The notes beneath the pieces were generated by a model, which saw only the letters and a list, made by a program, of their open reading frames with translations, had not been told where the DNA came from and searched no databases. DNA of 64,000 bases from Bosea sp. 29B. Its GTDB lineage: Bacteria; Pseudomonadota; Alphaproteobacteria; Rhizobiales; Beijerinckiaceae. Where the stretch lies: assembly GCF_902506165.1 (NCBI RefSeq), contig NZ_LR733817.1, forward strand, positions 620,001-684,000, given 5' to 3'. The position numbers were made by a program, and so were the translations under genes. Below are positions 8,027-18,973 of the stretch, piece after piece; the first letter of the stretch is position 1, and every line of letters begins with the position of its first letter.

Positions 8027-10984
8027 TCAGACCGCGAAGGTCTCGTCCAGGAAGGCGTTGAGCTGGGCGACGTGCTTCGACATCAGGCCGGTCGCAGTCG
8101 CGGCCGAGGCCGGGCGGCCGACATAGCGCGGCCGCTTCGACTTCGAGCCGGCATGGCCCAGCACCCATTCCAGATAGGGCTCGACGAAGGTCCAGGCGCC
8201 CTGGTTCTTCGGCTCCTCCTGGCACCAGACGACGTCGGCGCCCTTGAAGCGCGCCAGCTCCTGCGCCAGCGACTTCAGCGGGAACGGATAAAGCTGCTCG
8301 ACGCGCATCAGGTAGACATCGTCCAGCCCACGCTTCTCGCGCTCTTCCAGCAGGTCGAAATAGACCTTGCCCGAGCAGAGCACGACGCGGCGGATCTTCG
8401 AATCCTTGACCAGCTTGGTGGTCGACTTGCCGCGCTCGGCATCGTCGTGCAGCACGCGGTGGAAGGTCGAGCCCTCGGCCAGCTCGCTGAGGTCGGAGAC
8501 GCAGCGCTTGTGGCGCAGCAGCGACTTCGGCGTCATCAGGATCAGCGGCTTGCGGAAGTCGCGCTTCAGCTGGCGGCGCAGGATGTGGAAATAGCTCGCC
8601 GGCGTCGAGCAGTTCGCCACCTGCATGTTGTCCTCGGCGCACATTTGCAGGAAGCGCTCGAGACGGGCCGAGGAGTGCTCCGGACCCTGGCCTTCATAGC
8701 CGTGCGGCAGCAGGCAGACGAGGCCCGACATGCGCAGCCACTTGCGCTCGCCCGAGGAGATGAACTGGTCGAACACCACCTGCGCGCCATTGGCGAAGTC
8801 ACCGAACTGCGCCTCCCAGCAGGTCAGCGCGTTCGGCTCCGACAGGGTGTAGCCGTATTCGAAGCCGAGCACCGCCTCTTCCGAGAGCATCGAGTTGATG
8901 ACCTCGTAGCGGGACTGGCCCTCGCGGATATGGTTCAGCGAGGTGTGACGGGCTTCGGTTTCCTGGTCGATCAGCACCGAATGGCGCTGCGAGAAGGTGC
9001 CGCGCTCGCAATCCTGGCCGGAGAGGCGCACCGGATTGCCGTCGAGCAACAGCGAGCCGAAGGCGAGCGATTCCGCCGTCGCCCAGTCGATGCCCTGCCC
9101 GCTCTCGACCGCCTTGCGGCGGTTGTCGAGGAAGCGCTGGATCGTCTTGTGGAGGTTGAAGCCTTCCGGGACCTCGGTGATCTTCTGCGTGATCTCTTTC
9201 AGCACGGCTTCGGGCACGCCGGTCGCGCCGCGACGCGGATCGTCCTCGTCGGCGCGGATGGCCTTCATGCCGGCCCAGCGACCGTCGAGCCAGTCGGCCT
9301 TGTTCGGCTTGAAGGCCTGGCCGGCGTCGAACTCGACCTCGAGCTTCTCCTTCCAGGCGGCGCGCATCTGGTCGAGCTCGCCCGGCTGGATCACGCCCTC
9401 GGCTTCGAGCTTGGTGCTGTAGAGCTCCAGCGTCGACTTGTGGCCGCGGATCTTGCGGTACATCAGCGGCTGGGTGAAGCCCGGCTCGTCGCCTTCGTTA
9501 TGGCCGAAGCGGCGATAGCAGAACATGTCGATCACGACCGGCTTGTGGAACTTCTGCCGGAACTCGATCGCGATCTTGGCGGCGAAGACGACCGCTTCCG
9601 GATCATCGCCGTTCACATGGAAGACCGGTGCCTCGACCATCTTCGCCACATCGGACGGATAGGGCGAGGAGCGCGAATAGCGCGGATAGGTGGTGAAGCC
9701 GATCTGGTTGTTGATGATGAAGTGCAGCGAGCCGCCGGTGCGGTGGCCCTTCAGCCCGGACAGGCCGAGGCATTCGGCCACGACGCCCTGGCCGGCGAAG
9801 GCGGCATCGCCGTGGATCAGCAGCGGCAGCACCTTGGAGCGCTCGACGATATCGCCGAACTGGTCCTGCTTGGCGCGGACCTTGCCGAGCACCACGGGGT
9901 CGACGATCTCGAGATGCGAGGGATTGGCGGTCAGCGAGACGTGGACGTTGTTGCCGTCGAACTCGCGATCGCTGGAGGCGCCGAGATGGTACTTGACGTC
10001 GCCCGAGCCCTCGACGTCGTCAGGGGCGAAGGAGCCGCCCTTGAATTCGTGGAACAGGGCGCGATGCGGCTTGCCCAGCACCTGGGTCAGCACGTTGAGG
10101 CGGCCGCGATGGGCCATGCCGAAGACGATGTCGCGCACGCCCAGCGCGCCGCCGCGCTTGATGATCTGCTCCAGCGCCGGAACCAGCGACTCACCGCCAT
10201 CCAGGCCGAAGCGCTTGGTACCGGTGAACTTGAGGTCGAGGAACTTCTCGAAGCCCTCGGTCTCGACCAGCTTGTTCAGGATCGCCTTCTTGCCCTCGCG
10301 GGTGAAGGCGATCTCCTTGTCCGGCCCCTCGATCCGCTCCTGCAGCCAGGCCTTCTGCTCAGGGTCGGAGATGTGCATGAACTCGATGCCGACCGTGCCG
10401 CAATAGGTCCGCTGCAGGATCGCCGTCATCTCGCGGATGGTGGCGAACTCCAGGCCGAGCACATTGTCGATGAAGATCTTGCGGTCGAGATCGGCCTCGG
10501 TGAAGCCGAAGGCCGCCGGGGACAGCTCCTCCGGATCCTTCTGGCTCTCGATTCCCAGCGGGTCGAGCTGGGCATGGAGGTGGCCGCGCATGCGGTAAGC
10601 GCGGATCAGCATGATCGCGCGAACCGAGTCGCGGGTCGCCTGCTGGACATCGGCAGCGGACAGCGTCGCGCCGGCAGCCTTGGCCTTGGCGCCGAGCTTC
10701 TCGCCGACAGCCTTCTCGACCGCGGCCCAGTTGCCGTCGAGCGCCGAGACCAGCTCGCCACCGGCCGGGATCGGCCAGTTCGGCCTCTTCCAGGACGCGC
10801 CCTTGGCGTTGTCGACGACGACCTGCTTGTCGTCGTTCAGCGCGGAGAAGAAGCCCTGCCACTCCGGATCGACCGACTTGGGGTCAGCCTGATAGCGGGC
10901 GTAGAGGTCCTCGATATAGGCCGCGTTGCCGCCATAGAGGAAACCCGTCTGCGCGAGAGCCTCGTTGATGTCCTGGCGAGCCAT
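8027..10984 (-). CDS. sucA: 2-oxoglutarate dehydrogenase E1 component
   Basis: This ThDP-dependent decarboxylase of the 2-oxoglutarate dehydrogenase complex has 985 residues, normal for Hyphomicrobiales. The N-terminus (ALAQTGFLYGGNAAYIEDLY) is the segment that docks E1 to E2/E3. The core has GMAHRGRLNVL and a GDAAFAGQGVVAE block for ThDP/Mg binding. The C-terminal half has GYEGQGPEHSSARLERFLQ, diagnostic of SucA. It lies between sucD and sucB on the same strand, with 133 bp of palindromic repeats ahead of it. The start is ATG at 10984. Confidence 0.98.
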   Translation of the reverse strand: MARQDINEALAQTGFLYGGNAAYIEDLYARYQADPKSVDPEWQGFFSALNDDKQVVVDNAKGASWKRPNWPIPAGGELVSALDGNWAAVEKAVGEKLGAKAKAAGATLSAADVQQATRDSVRAIMLIRAYRMRGHLHAQLDPLGIESQKDPEELSPAAFGFTEADLDRKIFIDNVLGLEFATIREMTAILQRTYCGTVGIEFMHISDPEQKAWLQERIEGPDKEIAFTREGKKAILNKLVETEGFEKFLDLKFTGTKRFGLDGGESLVPALEQIIKRGGALGVRDIVFGMAHRGRLNVLTQVLGKPHRALFHEFKGGSFAPDDVEGSGDVKYHLGASSDREFDGNNVHVSLTANPSHLEIVDPVVLGKVRAKQDQFGDIVERSKVLPLLIHGDAAFAGQGVVAECLGLSGLKGHRTGGSLHFIINNQIGFTTYPRYSRSSPYPSDVAKMVEAPVFHVNGDDPEAVVFAAKIAIEFRQKFHKPVVIDMFCYRRFGHNEGDEPGFTQPLMYRKIRGHKSTLELYSTKLEAEGVIQPGELDQMRAAWKEKLEVEFDAGQAFKPNKADWLDGRWAGMKAIRADEDDPRRGATGVPEAVLKEITQKITEVPEGFNLHKTIQRFLDNRRKAVESGQGIDWATAESLAFGSLLLDGNPVRLSGQDCERGTFSQRHSVLIDQETEARHTSLNHIREGQSRYEVINSMLSEEAVLGFEYGYTLSEPNALTCWEAQFGDFANGAQVVFDQFISSGERKWLRMSGLVCLLPHGYEGQGPEHSSARLERFLQMCAEDNMQVANCSTPASYFHILRRQLKRDFRKPLILMTPKSLLRHKRCVSDLSELAEGSTFHRVLHDDAERGKSTTKLVKDSKIRRVVLCSGKVYFDLLEEREKRGLDDVYLMRVEQLYPFPLKSLAQELARFKGADVVWCQEEPKNQGAWTFVEPYLEWVLGHAGSKSKRPRYVGRPASAATATGLMSKHVAQLNAFLDETFAV

Positions 10985-11028
10985 GGTCGTCCTGCCTTCT
11001 GCCTAACCTGCCGCTTCGTCTTGCCGTC

Positions 11029-11105
11029 ATGCTCGGGCAAGGCCCGAGCATCTTTTTGTCGAGCCTGGCTGGTCATGAGATGGTCGGCTCAAGGCCGACC
11101 ATGAC
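11029..11105. repeat. double palindromic repeat between sucD and sucA
   Basis: Two hairpins of the same family as those at 4.3 and 18.8 kb. The first has arms ATGCTCGGG and CCCGAGCAT (11029-11051). The second has arms ATGGTCGGC and GCCGACCAT (11080-11102) and ends in ATGAC. A T-tract follows the first hairpin on the plus strand only, so it is not an efficient terminator for the leftward suc genes. Confidence 0.8.
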
Positions 11106-11117
11106 GCAGCCCGTCTC

Positions 11118-12002
11118 TCAGCCCTTCAATACTTCGACCAAGGTCTTTCCAAGGCGCGCCGGCGACGGCGAGACCCGGATACCGGCCGCTTCCATCGCCG
11201 CGATCTTGTCTTCCGCGCCGCCCTTGCCGCCGGAGATGATCGCGCCGGCATGGCCCATGCGGCGGCCGGGAGGAGCCGTGCGGCCGGCGATGAAGCCGAC
11301 CATCGGCTTCTTGCGCCCGCGCTTGGCCTCGTCCTTGATGAACTGCGCCGCCTCTTCCTCGGCCGAGCCGCCGATCTCGCCGATCATCACGATCGACGTG
11401 GTCTTATCGTCGGCGAGGAACATTTCGAGCATGTCGATAAACTCGGTGCCCTTGACCGGGTCGCCGCCGATGCCGACGGCCGTGGTCTGGCCGAGGCCCT
11501 CGTTCGTGGTCTGGAACACCGCCTCATAGGTCAGCGTGCCGGAGCGCGAGACGATGCCGACCGAACCGGGCTTGAAGATATTGGCCGGCATGATGCCGAT
11601 CTTGCTCTCGCCGGCGGTGACGACGCCCGGGCAGTTCGGCCCGATCAGGCGGGTCTTCGAGCCCGAGAGCGAACGCTTGACGCGGACCATGTCGAGCACC
11701 GGGATGCCCTCGGTGATGCAGATCACCAGCGGGATCTCGGCGTCGATCGCTTCGCAGATCGCGTCGGCCGCACCCGGCGGCGGAACGTAGACGACCGAGG
11801 CGGTAGCCCCAGTCTTCTCGCGCGCCTCGGCGACGGTGTCGAAGACGGGCAGGCCGAGATGCAGGCTGCCGCCCTTACCCGGCGAGGTACCGCCGACCAT
11901 CTGCGTGCCATAGGCGATCGCCTGCTCGGAGTGGAAGGTGCCGTTCTTGCCGGTGAAGCCCTGGCAGATGACCTTGGTGGTCTTGTCGATCAGGATGGAC
12001 AT
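11118..12002 (-). CDS. sucD: succinyl-CoA synthetase alpha subunit
   Basis: The alpha subunit of the enzyme that converts succinyl-CoA to succinate with nucleotide triphosphate formation. It has 294 residues. The N-terminal CoA-binding Rossmann domain starts with [20 protein letters not shown], a signature of the family. GPNCPG near residue 125 and the phosphohistidine segment MGHAGAI near 250 are both present. It follows sucC by 9 bp on the minus strand, and the two subunits are almost certainly cotranslated. Confidence 0.98.
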   Translation of the reverse strand: MSILIDKTTKVICQGFTGKNGTFHSEQAIAYGTQMVGGTSPGKGGSLHLGLPVFDTVAEAREKTGATASVVYVPPPGAADAICEAIDAEIPLVICITEGIPVLDMVRVKRSLSGSKTRLIGPNCPGVVTAGESKIGIMPANIFKPGSVGIVSRSGTLTYEAVFQTTNEGLGQTTAVGIGGDPVKGTEFIDMLEMFLADDKTTSIVMIGEIGGSAEEEAAQFIKDEAKRGRKKPMVGFIAGRTAPPGRRMGHAGAIISGGKGGAEDKIAAMEAAGIRVSPSPARLGKTLVEVLKG

Positions 12003-12011
12003 TGGTTTACC

Positions 12012-13208
<1,197 letters not shown>

Positions 13209-13293
13209 GCCTGATGTCCTGTGCCGGTAAAGGGAGAGGCGACGGCGTGATGGCCGAAGACGTTGCCGCCGGCCATCACGCCATCCGTCTGTC

Positions 13294-14394
<1,101 letters not shown>

Positions 14395-14426
14395 TCACGG
14401 AATACCCAGCAAAACCAAGCTGTTAA

Positions 14427-14454
14427 AAGCTACCTGACGAAAATGCCCCGTCAA
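14427..14454 (-). promoter_or_regulatory. candidate sigma-70-type promoter of mdh-suc genes
   Basis: Read leftward, TTGACG (14454-14449) and TAGCTT (14432-14427) are separated by 16 bp in an AT-richer stretch 170 bp before mdh. It is supported only by motif and position. Confidence 0.35.
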
Positions 14455-14501
14455 CCTGCCTCGAAAACAGGCAGTTACATATTACAGAAACTGTCATTTT
14501 T

Positions 14502-15104
14502 TCAGATGACGCCGGTCGCGAGCGTGCGCAGCGCCACCCTGATCAGGGTCGCGAGCCTGGCATCGACCGAGGCCTGCGGGACATCCGCCTCCAGTTCCAG
14601 CGAGGCAGGATGGATGAAACGGTGTGTAGCGTCGATCACGAAGGCGATAGCGCGGTCGCGGTCGCGCGGCTCGAAGGCCCCTGTGGCGATGCCGTCGTCG
14701 ATGACGCGCTCGAACAAGGCACGTACCCGGGTTCGGTTGCGTCGGCTGATCGCATGGCGCTTTGCCACGGCCTGCGACAGCGCCGCGAACAGATGCGGCT
14801 CCTCGTGCAGCAGGGTGCGGTTCGCCTTTGCGAGCGCCAGGATCAAGCGCTCGAGCTTGTCCTCAGCCGGATCCGGCCCGTCGGCGATGTCGGCGAGCGA
14901 ACGCTCGGCCGCCTTCAGCCAGACATCGACCACCGCATCGATCAGCGCCGTGCGCGAGGGAAAGTAGCGATAGACATTGGCATGGGTCATGCCCGCCTCT
15001 TCCGCCACCGCGACCACGGTGAAGCGGCGCAGGCCGTGCCGGCGCAGATGCTCGCCGGCGACCGAGAGAATGCGCATCTCACTCGGCTCGCGCGGCGTCG
15101 CCAC
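14502..15104 (-). CDS. TetR/AcrR family regulator
   Basis: A 200-residue repressor-type protein. The N-terminal helix-turn-helix spans about residues 22-55 (RRFTVVAVAEEAGMTHANVYRYFPSR), with the YRYF recognition-helix motif of TetR proteins. The C-terminal ligand domain is helical and not diagnostic. The start is GTG, 2 bp after the zapE stop, so the gene is cotranscribed with zapE. It lies directly upstream of mdh, and the mdh promoter region follows its stop. Control of the TCA genes is possible but no operator was recognised. Confidence 0.85.
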   Translation of the reverse strand: MATPREPSEMRILSVAGEHLRRHGLRRFTVVAVAEEAGMTHANVYRYFPSRTALIDAVVDVWLKAAERSLADIADGPDPAEDKLERLILALAKANRTLLHEEPHLFAALSQAVAKRHAISRRNRTRVRALFERVIDDGIATGAFEPRDRDRAIAFVIDATHRFIHPASLELEADVPQASVDARLATLIRVALRTLATGVI

Positions 15105-15106
15105 GC

Positions 15107-16285
15107 TCAGGTCTCCACCAGCCCGGTCGCGTCGCCGCTCGCCGCCGAGTCGGCTTGGCCATGCGGCAGAGCGAGATATTCCTCCGAGCGCATCTCGATC
15201 AGGCGCGACACCGTCCGATCGAACTCGAAGGCCTCGCGCCCGTTCTGCGCGACATAGAGGCCGGTCGGCTCCGCCGCCGCCGAGGCGACGAGCTTCACAT
15301 GACTCTCATAGAGCGTGTCGATCAGGATGATGAAGCGCTTGGCCTCGTTGCGCCGCTCGATGTCCATGATCGGGATGTCGTCGAGGATCAGCGTATGAAA
15401 GTGCTGGGCGAGCGCGAGATAGTCGGAGGCGCCATAGGCCTGGGCGCAGAGGTCCTTGAAGCTCGCTCGCGCCACGCCGCCCGCCGCCTGCGGCAGCTTG
15501 AGCTCATGACCCTTGATCGCGATCGTCGTGGGCGCGCCCTGCGCCACGCCGGTGAGCTGGCTGAAGGCCTTGTCGAGCGCGGCCTTGGCCTTGTCGTCGG
15601 CAGGGACGTGATAGGTTGGCGCGCCACCGAGCTTCTCCAGCCGGAAATCGGTACGCGCCTCCAGCTTGATCACGTCGACCTTGCTGGCGAGCAATTCAAT
15701 GAAGGGCAGGAAGAGCGCGCGGTTGAGCCCGCCCTCATAGAGCCGCGACGGCTCGACATTCGAGGTCGCGACCACGATGACGCCGTCGGCGAACAGCTTG
15801 GTGAACAGCCGCCCGAGGATCATCGCGTCGGCGATGTCGGTGACGGTGAACTCGTCGAAGCAGAGCAGGCTCGCTTCTTCAGCCAGTTCCGCCGCAACCG
15901 GCCCGATCGGGTCCGGTTCCTTGACCGTCCCTGCCTTGAGTGCCTGACGGTAGGCGTGGATGCGCTCATGCACATCGGCCATGAAGGCGTGGAAATGCAC
16001 GCGCCGCCGCGCCGCGACCGGGACCGTCTCGTAGAACAGGTCCATCAGCATGGTCTTGCCGCGGCCGACCGAGCCCCAGATGTAGAGCCCTTTGACTGCG
16101 TCCGCAGACGGCTGCTTGCGGCCGAACAGCCAGCCGAGCGCGCTGCTCTTCTTCGCCAGCTTGCGGCTGCCGAGAGTTTCGGACAGCGCCTGCAGCCGCC
16201 TGACGACAGCGACCTGCGCCGGATCGCGCTCGATCGCGCCCGAAGCGACCAGGGCGTCATAACGTTCGGAAAGCGTGGCGGACAT
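15107..16285 (-). CDS. zapE: ZapE/AFG1-type cell division ATPase
   Basis: An AAA+ ATPase of the AFG1/ZapE family, in bacteria linked to Z-ring stability during division. The 392-residue form begins at ATG 16285; a TTG 21 bp upstream is also open. Walker A is GSVGRGKTML (about residues 71-80). Walker B is LLCFDEF, and the sensor-like ATSN in VVATSNVEPSRLYEGG is characteristic of the family. It is the first gene of the leftward block and is followed at once by the TetR gene. zapE beside mdh-suc is a common alphaproteobacterial arrangement. Confidence 0.95.
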   Translation of the reverse strand: MSATLSERYDALVASGAIERDPAQVAVVRRLQALSETLGSRKLAKKSSALGWLFGRKQPSADAVKGLYIWGSVGRGKTMLMDLFYETVPVAARRRVHFHAFMADVHERIHAYRQALKAGTVKEPDPIGPVAAELAEEASLLCFDEFTVTDIADAMILGRLFTKLFADGVIVVATSNVEPSRLYEGGLNRALFLPFIELLASKVDVIKLEARTDFRLEKLGGAPTYHVPADDKAKAALDKAFSQLTGVAQGAPTTIAIKGHELKLPQAAGGVARASFKDLCAQAYGASDYLALAQHFHTLILDDIPIMDIERRNEAKRFIILIDTLYESHVKLVASAAAEPTGLYVAQNGREAFEFDRTVSRLIEMRSEEYLALPHGQADSAASGDATGLVET

Positions 16286-16373
16286 GGCCTGGAGGCGGGA
16301 TAGCAAGAAGGGACGTCAACTTCCGGGTTACGGCAGGGCGGCGCGCCTCGCAACCCTCGGTGAGGCCTGCGGG

Positions 16374-17246
16374 CTATGCGGCCTGCCGCGGGCGCTGCCA
16401 GCCGGCGCGCAGATGGCGGGCAAGCTCGCGCGCCGCTTCCGAGGGCTGCGAGCGCGACAGATGCAGCGTGATCGCGAAGGGCGGCAGCTCGGGCAACCCC
16501 TCCGGTGAGCCGAGAATATCGAGATCGGGCGGGACCGTGCAGGCGAGCCAGGCGGTAACGGCAAGGTCGGTCCGGACCGTCGCCGTGGTCGCATCGATAT
16601 TGCCGTTCTCGAAGACGCTGCGCCAGGCCTTCCCCTGGCCATCGAGTGCCGTCGTCACCGCCGGACGGAAGGCGCAGCTGTCGGCAACCAGCGAGAGCGG
16701 CAAGGGCCGCTTCAGATGGGCCGTGCCGGCCCTGGCGCCGACCCAGACCAGCCGTTCGATGCCGAGGCATTCGCCGCCTGCGGCCGCAAGCGGCTCCTCG
16801 ACCAGAGCAAGATCGACCTCGCCCTTGCCGAGCGCCTCCAGCAATTGCGGCGAGGAGGCGCAGACCAGCGAGATCTCGACCAGCGGGCTCGCTTCGGCAA
16901 AGCCTTTCAGGATCGGCGCGAGCGCGGTGCCGACGAGATCATAGGGCACGCCGAGCCTGACCGTGCCGGCGCAGCCCGTCGTCATTTCGGCCCAGATCTC
17001 GTCATTGAGACCGATCAGCCGGCGCGCCTTCGCGAGCAGGCGGTCGCCCGAGGCCGTCAACTTCAGCCCGCGCCGCTCGCGGTGGAACAAGGCCTGTCCG
17101 AGCCGCCGCTCGAGCCGCATGATCTGCTGACTGACGGCGCTCTGCGTCAGATGCAACGCGTTACCGGCGATCGTCATGCTGCCATGGTCGGCGACGGCGA
17201 CGAAGGCCCGGATCAGTTCGAGGTCGAGATTGCGCATGCCTCCCAT
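16374..17246 (-). CDS. LysR family regulator, divergent from LysE exporter
   Basis: A 290-residue LysR-type regulator. The winged HTH occupies residues 5-64 (LIRAFVAVADHGSMTIAGNA and SAVSQQIMRLERRLG), followed by a periplasmic-binding-like effector domain. A second ATG three codons in, giving MRNLDLELIRAF, is an equally possible start. It is divergent from a LysE-type exporter 88 bp away. That is the usual arrangement for ArgP/LysG-like control of amino-acid export, so the exporter is its most likely target; the effector is not known. Confidence 0.9.
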   Translation of the reverse strand: MGGMRNLDLELIRAFVAVADHGSMTIAGNALHLTQSAVSQQIMRLERRLGQALFHRERRGLKLTASGDRLLAKARRLIGLNDEIWAEMTTGCAGTVRLGVPYDLVGTALAPILKGFAEASPLVEISLVCASSPQLLEALGKGEVDLALVEEPLAAAGGECLGIERLVWVGARAGTAHLKRPLPLSLVADSCAFRPAVTTALDGQGKAWRSVFENGNIDATTATVRTDLAVTAWLACTVPPDLDILGSPEGLPELPPFAITLHLSRSQPSEAARELARHLRAGWQRPRQAA

Positions 17247-17334
17247 TATGAATCGTAATGCTGAATCGCTTCAACATTCGTTTTCATGATCCGACCATGA
17301 AACCTATTCCCTCGGCTCCATTTGGAGTCGCCCC

Positions 17335-17931
17335 ATGTCGCCGGAATCGATCCTGCCGCTCATCGCCTTCGCCGCCATTTCGACTGTGACACCGGGCGCC
17401 ACCACCACCCTCGCCACAGCGTCAGGCGCCCATTTCGGCTTTCGCCGCTCCCTGCCCTTCATGATCGGAGTGGCCATTGGGCTGGCCGGAATGGCGGTGG
17501 CCGCAGCGGCCGGGCTCGCCGGCCTGCTGCTGGCAATGCCGTCCCTCGAACTCGCGATGAAACTCGCCGGCTCCGCCTATCTGCTCTGGCTCGCGGTCAG
17601 GGTCGGCCGCAGCGGCCCGCCGCATCTCGACAGGAGCATCGCCAGGCCGACCAGCTTCCTTGGCGCGCTCTGGATTCAGCTGCAGAACCCCAAGGGCTGG
17701 GCGATGACGCTCGGCGCTGCTGCCTCCTTCGGCGAGATCGCCCGCGGTGCAGGAGAACTCGCCGCCCTGCTCGGCACTGTCTTTGGTGTTCTGGCGCTGC
17801 TGTCACTGATGCTCTGGTGCGTCGCCGGACTGCTTCTTGCGCGGTTGCTGACGCAAGCCTGGCAATGGCGAGCCCTCAACATTGCTCTCGCCCTGATGCT
17901 CGCAGCTTCGATTGCCACGATGTGGCGATAG
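17335..17931 (+). CDS. LysE/RhtB family amino-acid exporter
   Basis: A 198-residue inner-membrane protein with about six hydrophobic helices. The N-terminal segment has TPGATTTLATASGAHFGFRR, the conserved loop of the LysE/RhtB family (usually TPGPN). The ATT in place of PNN is a mild variation. The later WIQLQNPKGWAM matches the family's conserved NPK. It likely exports an amino acid or homoserine-lactone-like compound. The divergent LysR gene is its probable regulator. A 111-bp dispersed repeat begins directly after its stop codon. Confidence 0.9.
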   Translation: MSPESILPLIAFAAISTVTPGATTTLATASGAHFGFRRSLPFMIGVAIGLAGMAVAAAAGLAGLLLAMPSLELAMKLAGSAYLLWLAVRVGRSGPPHLDRSIARPTSFLGALWIQLQNPKGWAMTLGAAASFGEIARGAGELAALLGTVFGVLALLSLMLWCVAGLLLARLLTQAWQWRALNIALALMLAASIATMWR

Positions 17932-18042
17932 AGCCGGATCCGACCAGGTTGGCCCAACCTGATCGGTGAATCCGTCTCTCACTTTGGACGGGAGACCGTT
18001 TACCGATCAGCTTGCAAAGCAAGCCGATCGGACGGGCTCCCG
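17932..18042 (-). repeat. 111-bp dispersed intergenic repeat, copy 1
   Basis: The reverse complement of this segment aligns over its full length with 37507-37617. Both contain GCCCGTtCCGATCGGCTTGC-type hairpin arms, then ACGGTCTC, AAAGTGAGAG, CGGATTCAC and GATCAGGT blocks in the same order. The internal inverted repeats imply a structured RNA or a nonautonomous mobile element. Copy 1 starts immediately after the lysE stop. Confidence 0.85.
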
Positions 18043-18202
18043 CGCAGCCTTAACCATTCCGGCCAATCTTACAGGCATTTAGCCGTAAATTGCCGCAATT
18101 GCGCCTCTTGCATTCCCAGATCGGGAGCGCATCTTGCTCTTCGAGTTAGGGAAGACACGCCTCCTCTGGGCAGCGCCATCCGCGCTTTCACAGGAGCTGC
18201 AA

Positions 18203-18820
18203 TTGAATCGTTCGATCAAGTCTGGCGCAAAGGCCAGGCATGGCGAGGTCAGGCGTCTCTGGCCTGCCGAGCGCGACCTCTTCACCGCCCATCTCCTTCG
18301 CCTCGACGCCGGCACACGGCGCGAGCGTTTCGGGACGGCGGTCAACGATGATTTTCTCCGCGCTTACGCCGAAACCACCTTCGGCGTCGGTGGGCTCGTC
18401 TACGCCTATGTCGAGGCCGGCGAGGTCCGCGGCGCCGCCGAATTGCGCGGGCTGGAGGAGATCATCGTCCAGACGGGCGAAGCCGCCTTCAGCGTCGAGC
18501 GCGACTGGCGCCGGCGCGGCATCGGCGGGGAGCTGTTCGGCCGCCTGATAACGGCAGCACGCAACCGCAACATCCGCACGCTCTACATGACCTGCCTGCC
18601 CGAGAACGCGGCGATGCGGAATCTCGCGCGCAAGTTCGAGGCCGAGATGGTCGGCGGCTACGCCGATGTCGAGGGCCGGATCGCCACCGGCGCACCGACG
18701 CCGTTCACCCTGCTCGACGAAGCGATGGACAATGCCCGCAGCTTTGCGACCCTGTCGCTCTCGCTGCAGCGCAGTTTCTGGCCTTCCGCCCTGTTCGGCC
18801 GGAGCGCCTCTCGGCACTGA
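18203..18820 (+). CDS. GNAT family N-acetyltransferase
   Basis: A predicted acetyl-CoA-dependent acetyltransferase, 205 residues from a TTG at 18203, preceded by an AGGAG at 18192-18196. A longer frame from 18134 also opens with TTG but lacks a comparable ribosome site. The core signature is VERDWRRRGIGGELFGRLI, the acetyl-CoA pyrophosphate loop (R/Q-x-x-G-x-G/A), followed by MTCLPENAAMRNLARKFE, typical of motif B. The substrate is unknown. It is monocistronic, with repeats on both sides. Confidence 0.85.
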   Translation: MNRSIKSGAKARHGEVRRLWPAERDLFTAHLLRLDAGTRRERFGTAVNDDFLRAYAETTFGVGGLVYAYVEAGEVRGAAELRGLEEIIVQTGEAAFSVERDWRRRGIGGELFGRLITAARNRNIRTLYMTCLPENAAMRNLARKFEAEMVGGYADVEGRIATGAPTPFTLLDEAMDNARSFATLSLSLQRSFWPSALFGRSASRH

Positions 18821-18844
18821 GCATTAGCAAGAGGCACCCTCGCC

Positions 18845-18935
18845 GTCATGGTCGGGCTCGTCCCGACCATCCACGTCTTCATTGATCGCGTGCGGTGTTC
18901 AAGACGTGGATGCTCGCCACAAGGGCGAGCATGAC
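18845..18935. repeat. composite palindromic repeat of the GTCAT family
   Basis: Three nested stems: ATGGTCGGG/CCCGACCAT at 18848-18870, CCACGTCTT with AAGACGTGG around a 22-nt spacer, and ATGCTCGCC/GGCGAGCAT at 18910-18932. The unit begins with GTC and ends with GAC. It lies between convergent GNAT and lipoprotein genes. Confidence 0.8.
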
Positions 18936-18973
18936 GCGTTGGGGACACCTCGCAATGACGACGGGCGCCGTGC

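Noticed and set aside
7136..11104. 1322-codon plus-strand frame
   Set aside because: It lies antisense to sucB and sucA, has Arg/Ala/Leu-rich composition and no domain. It is a high-GC shadow.
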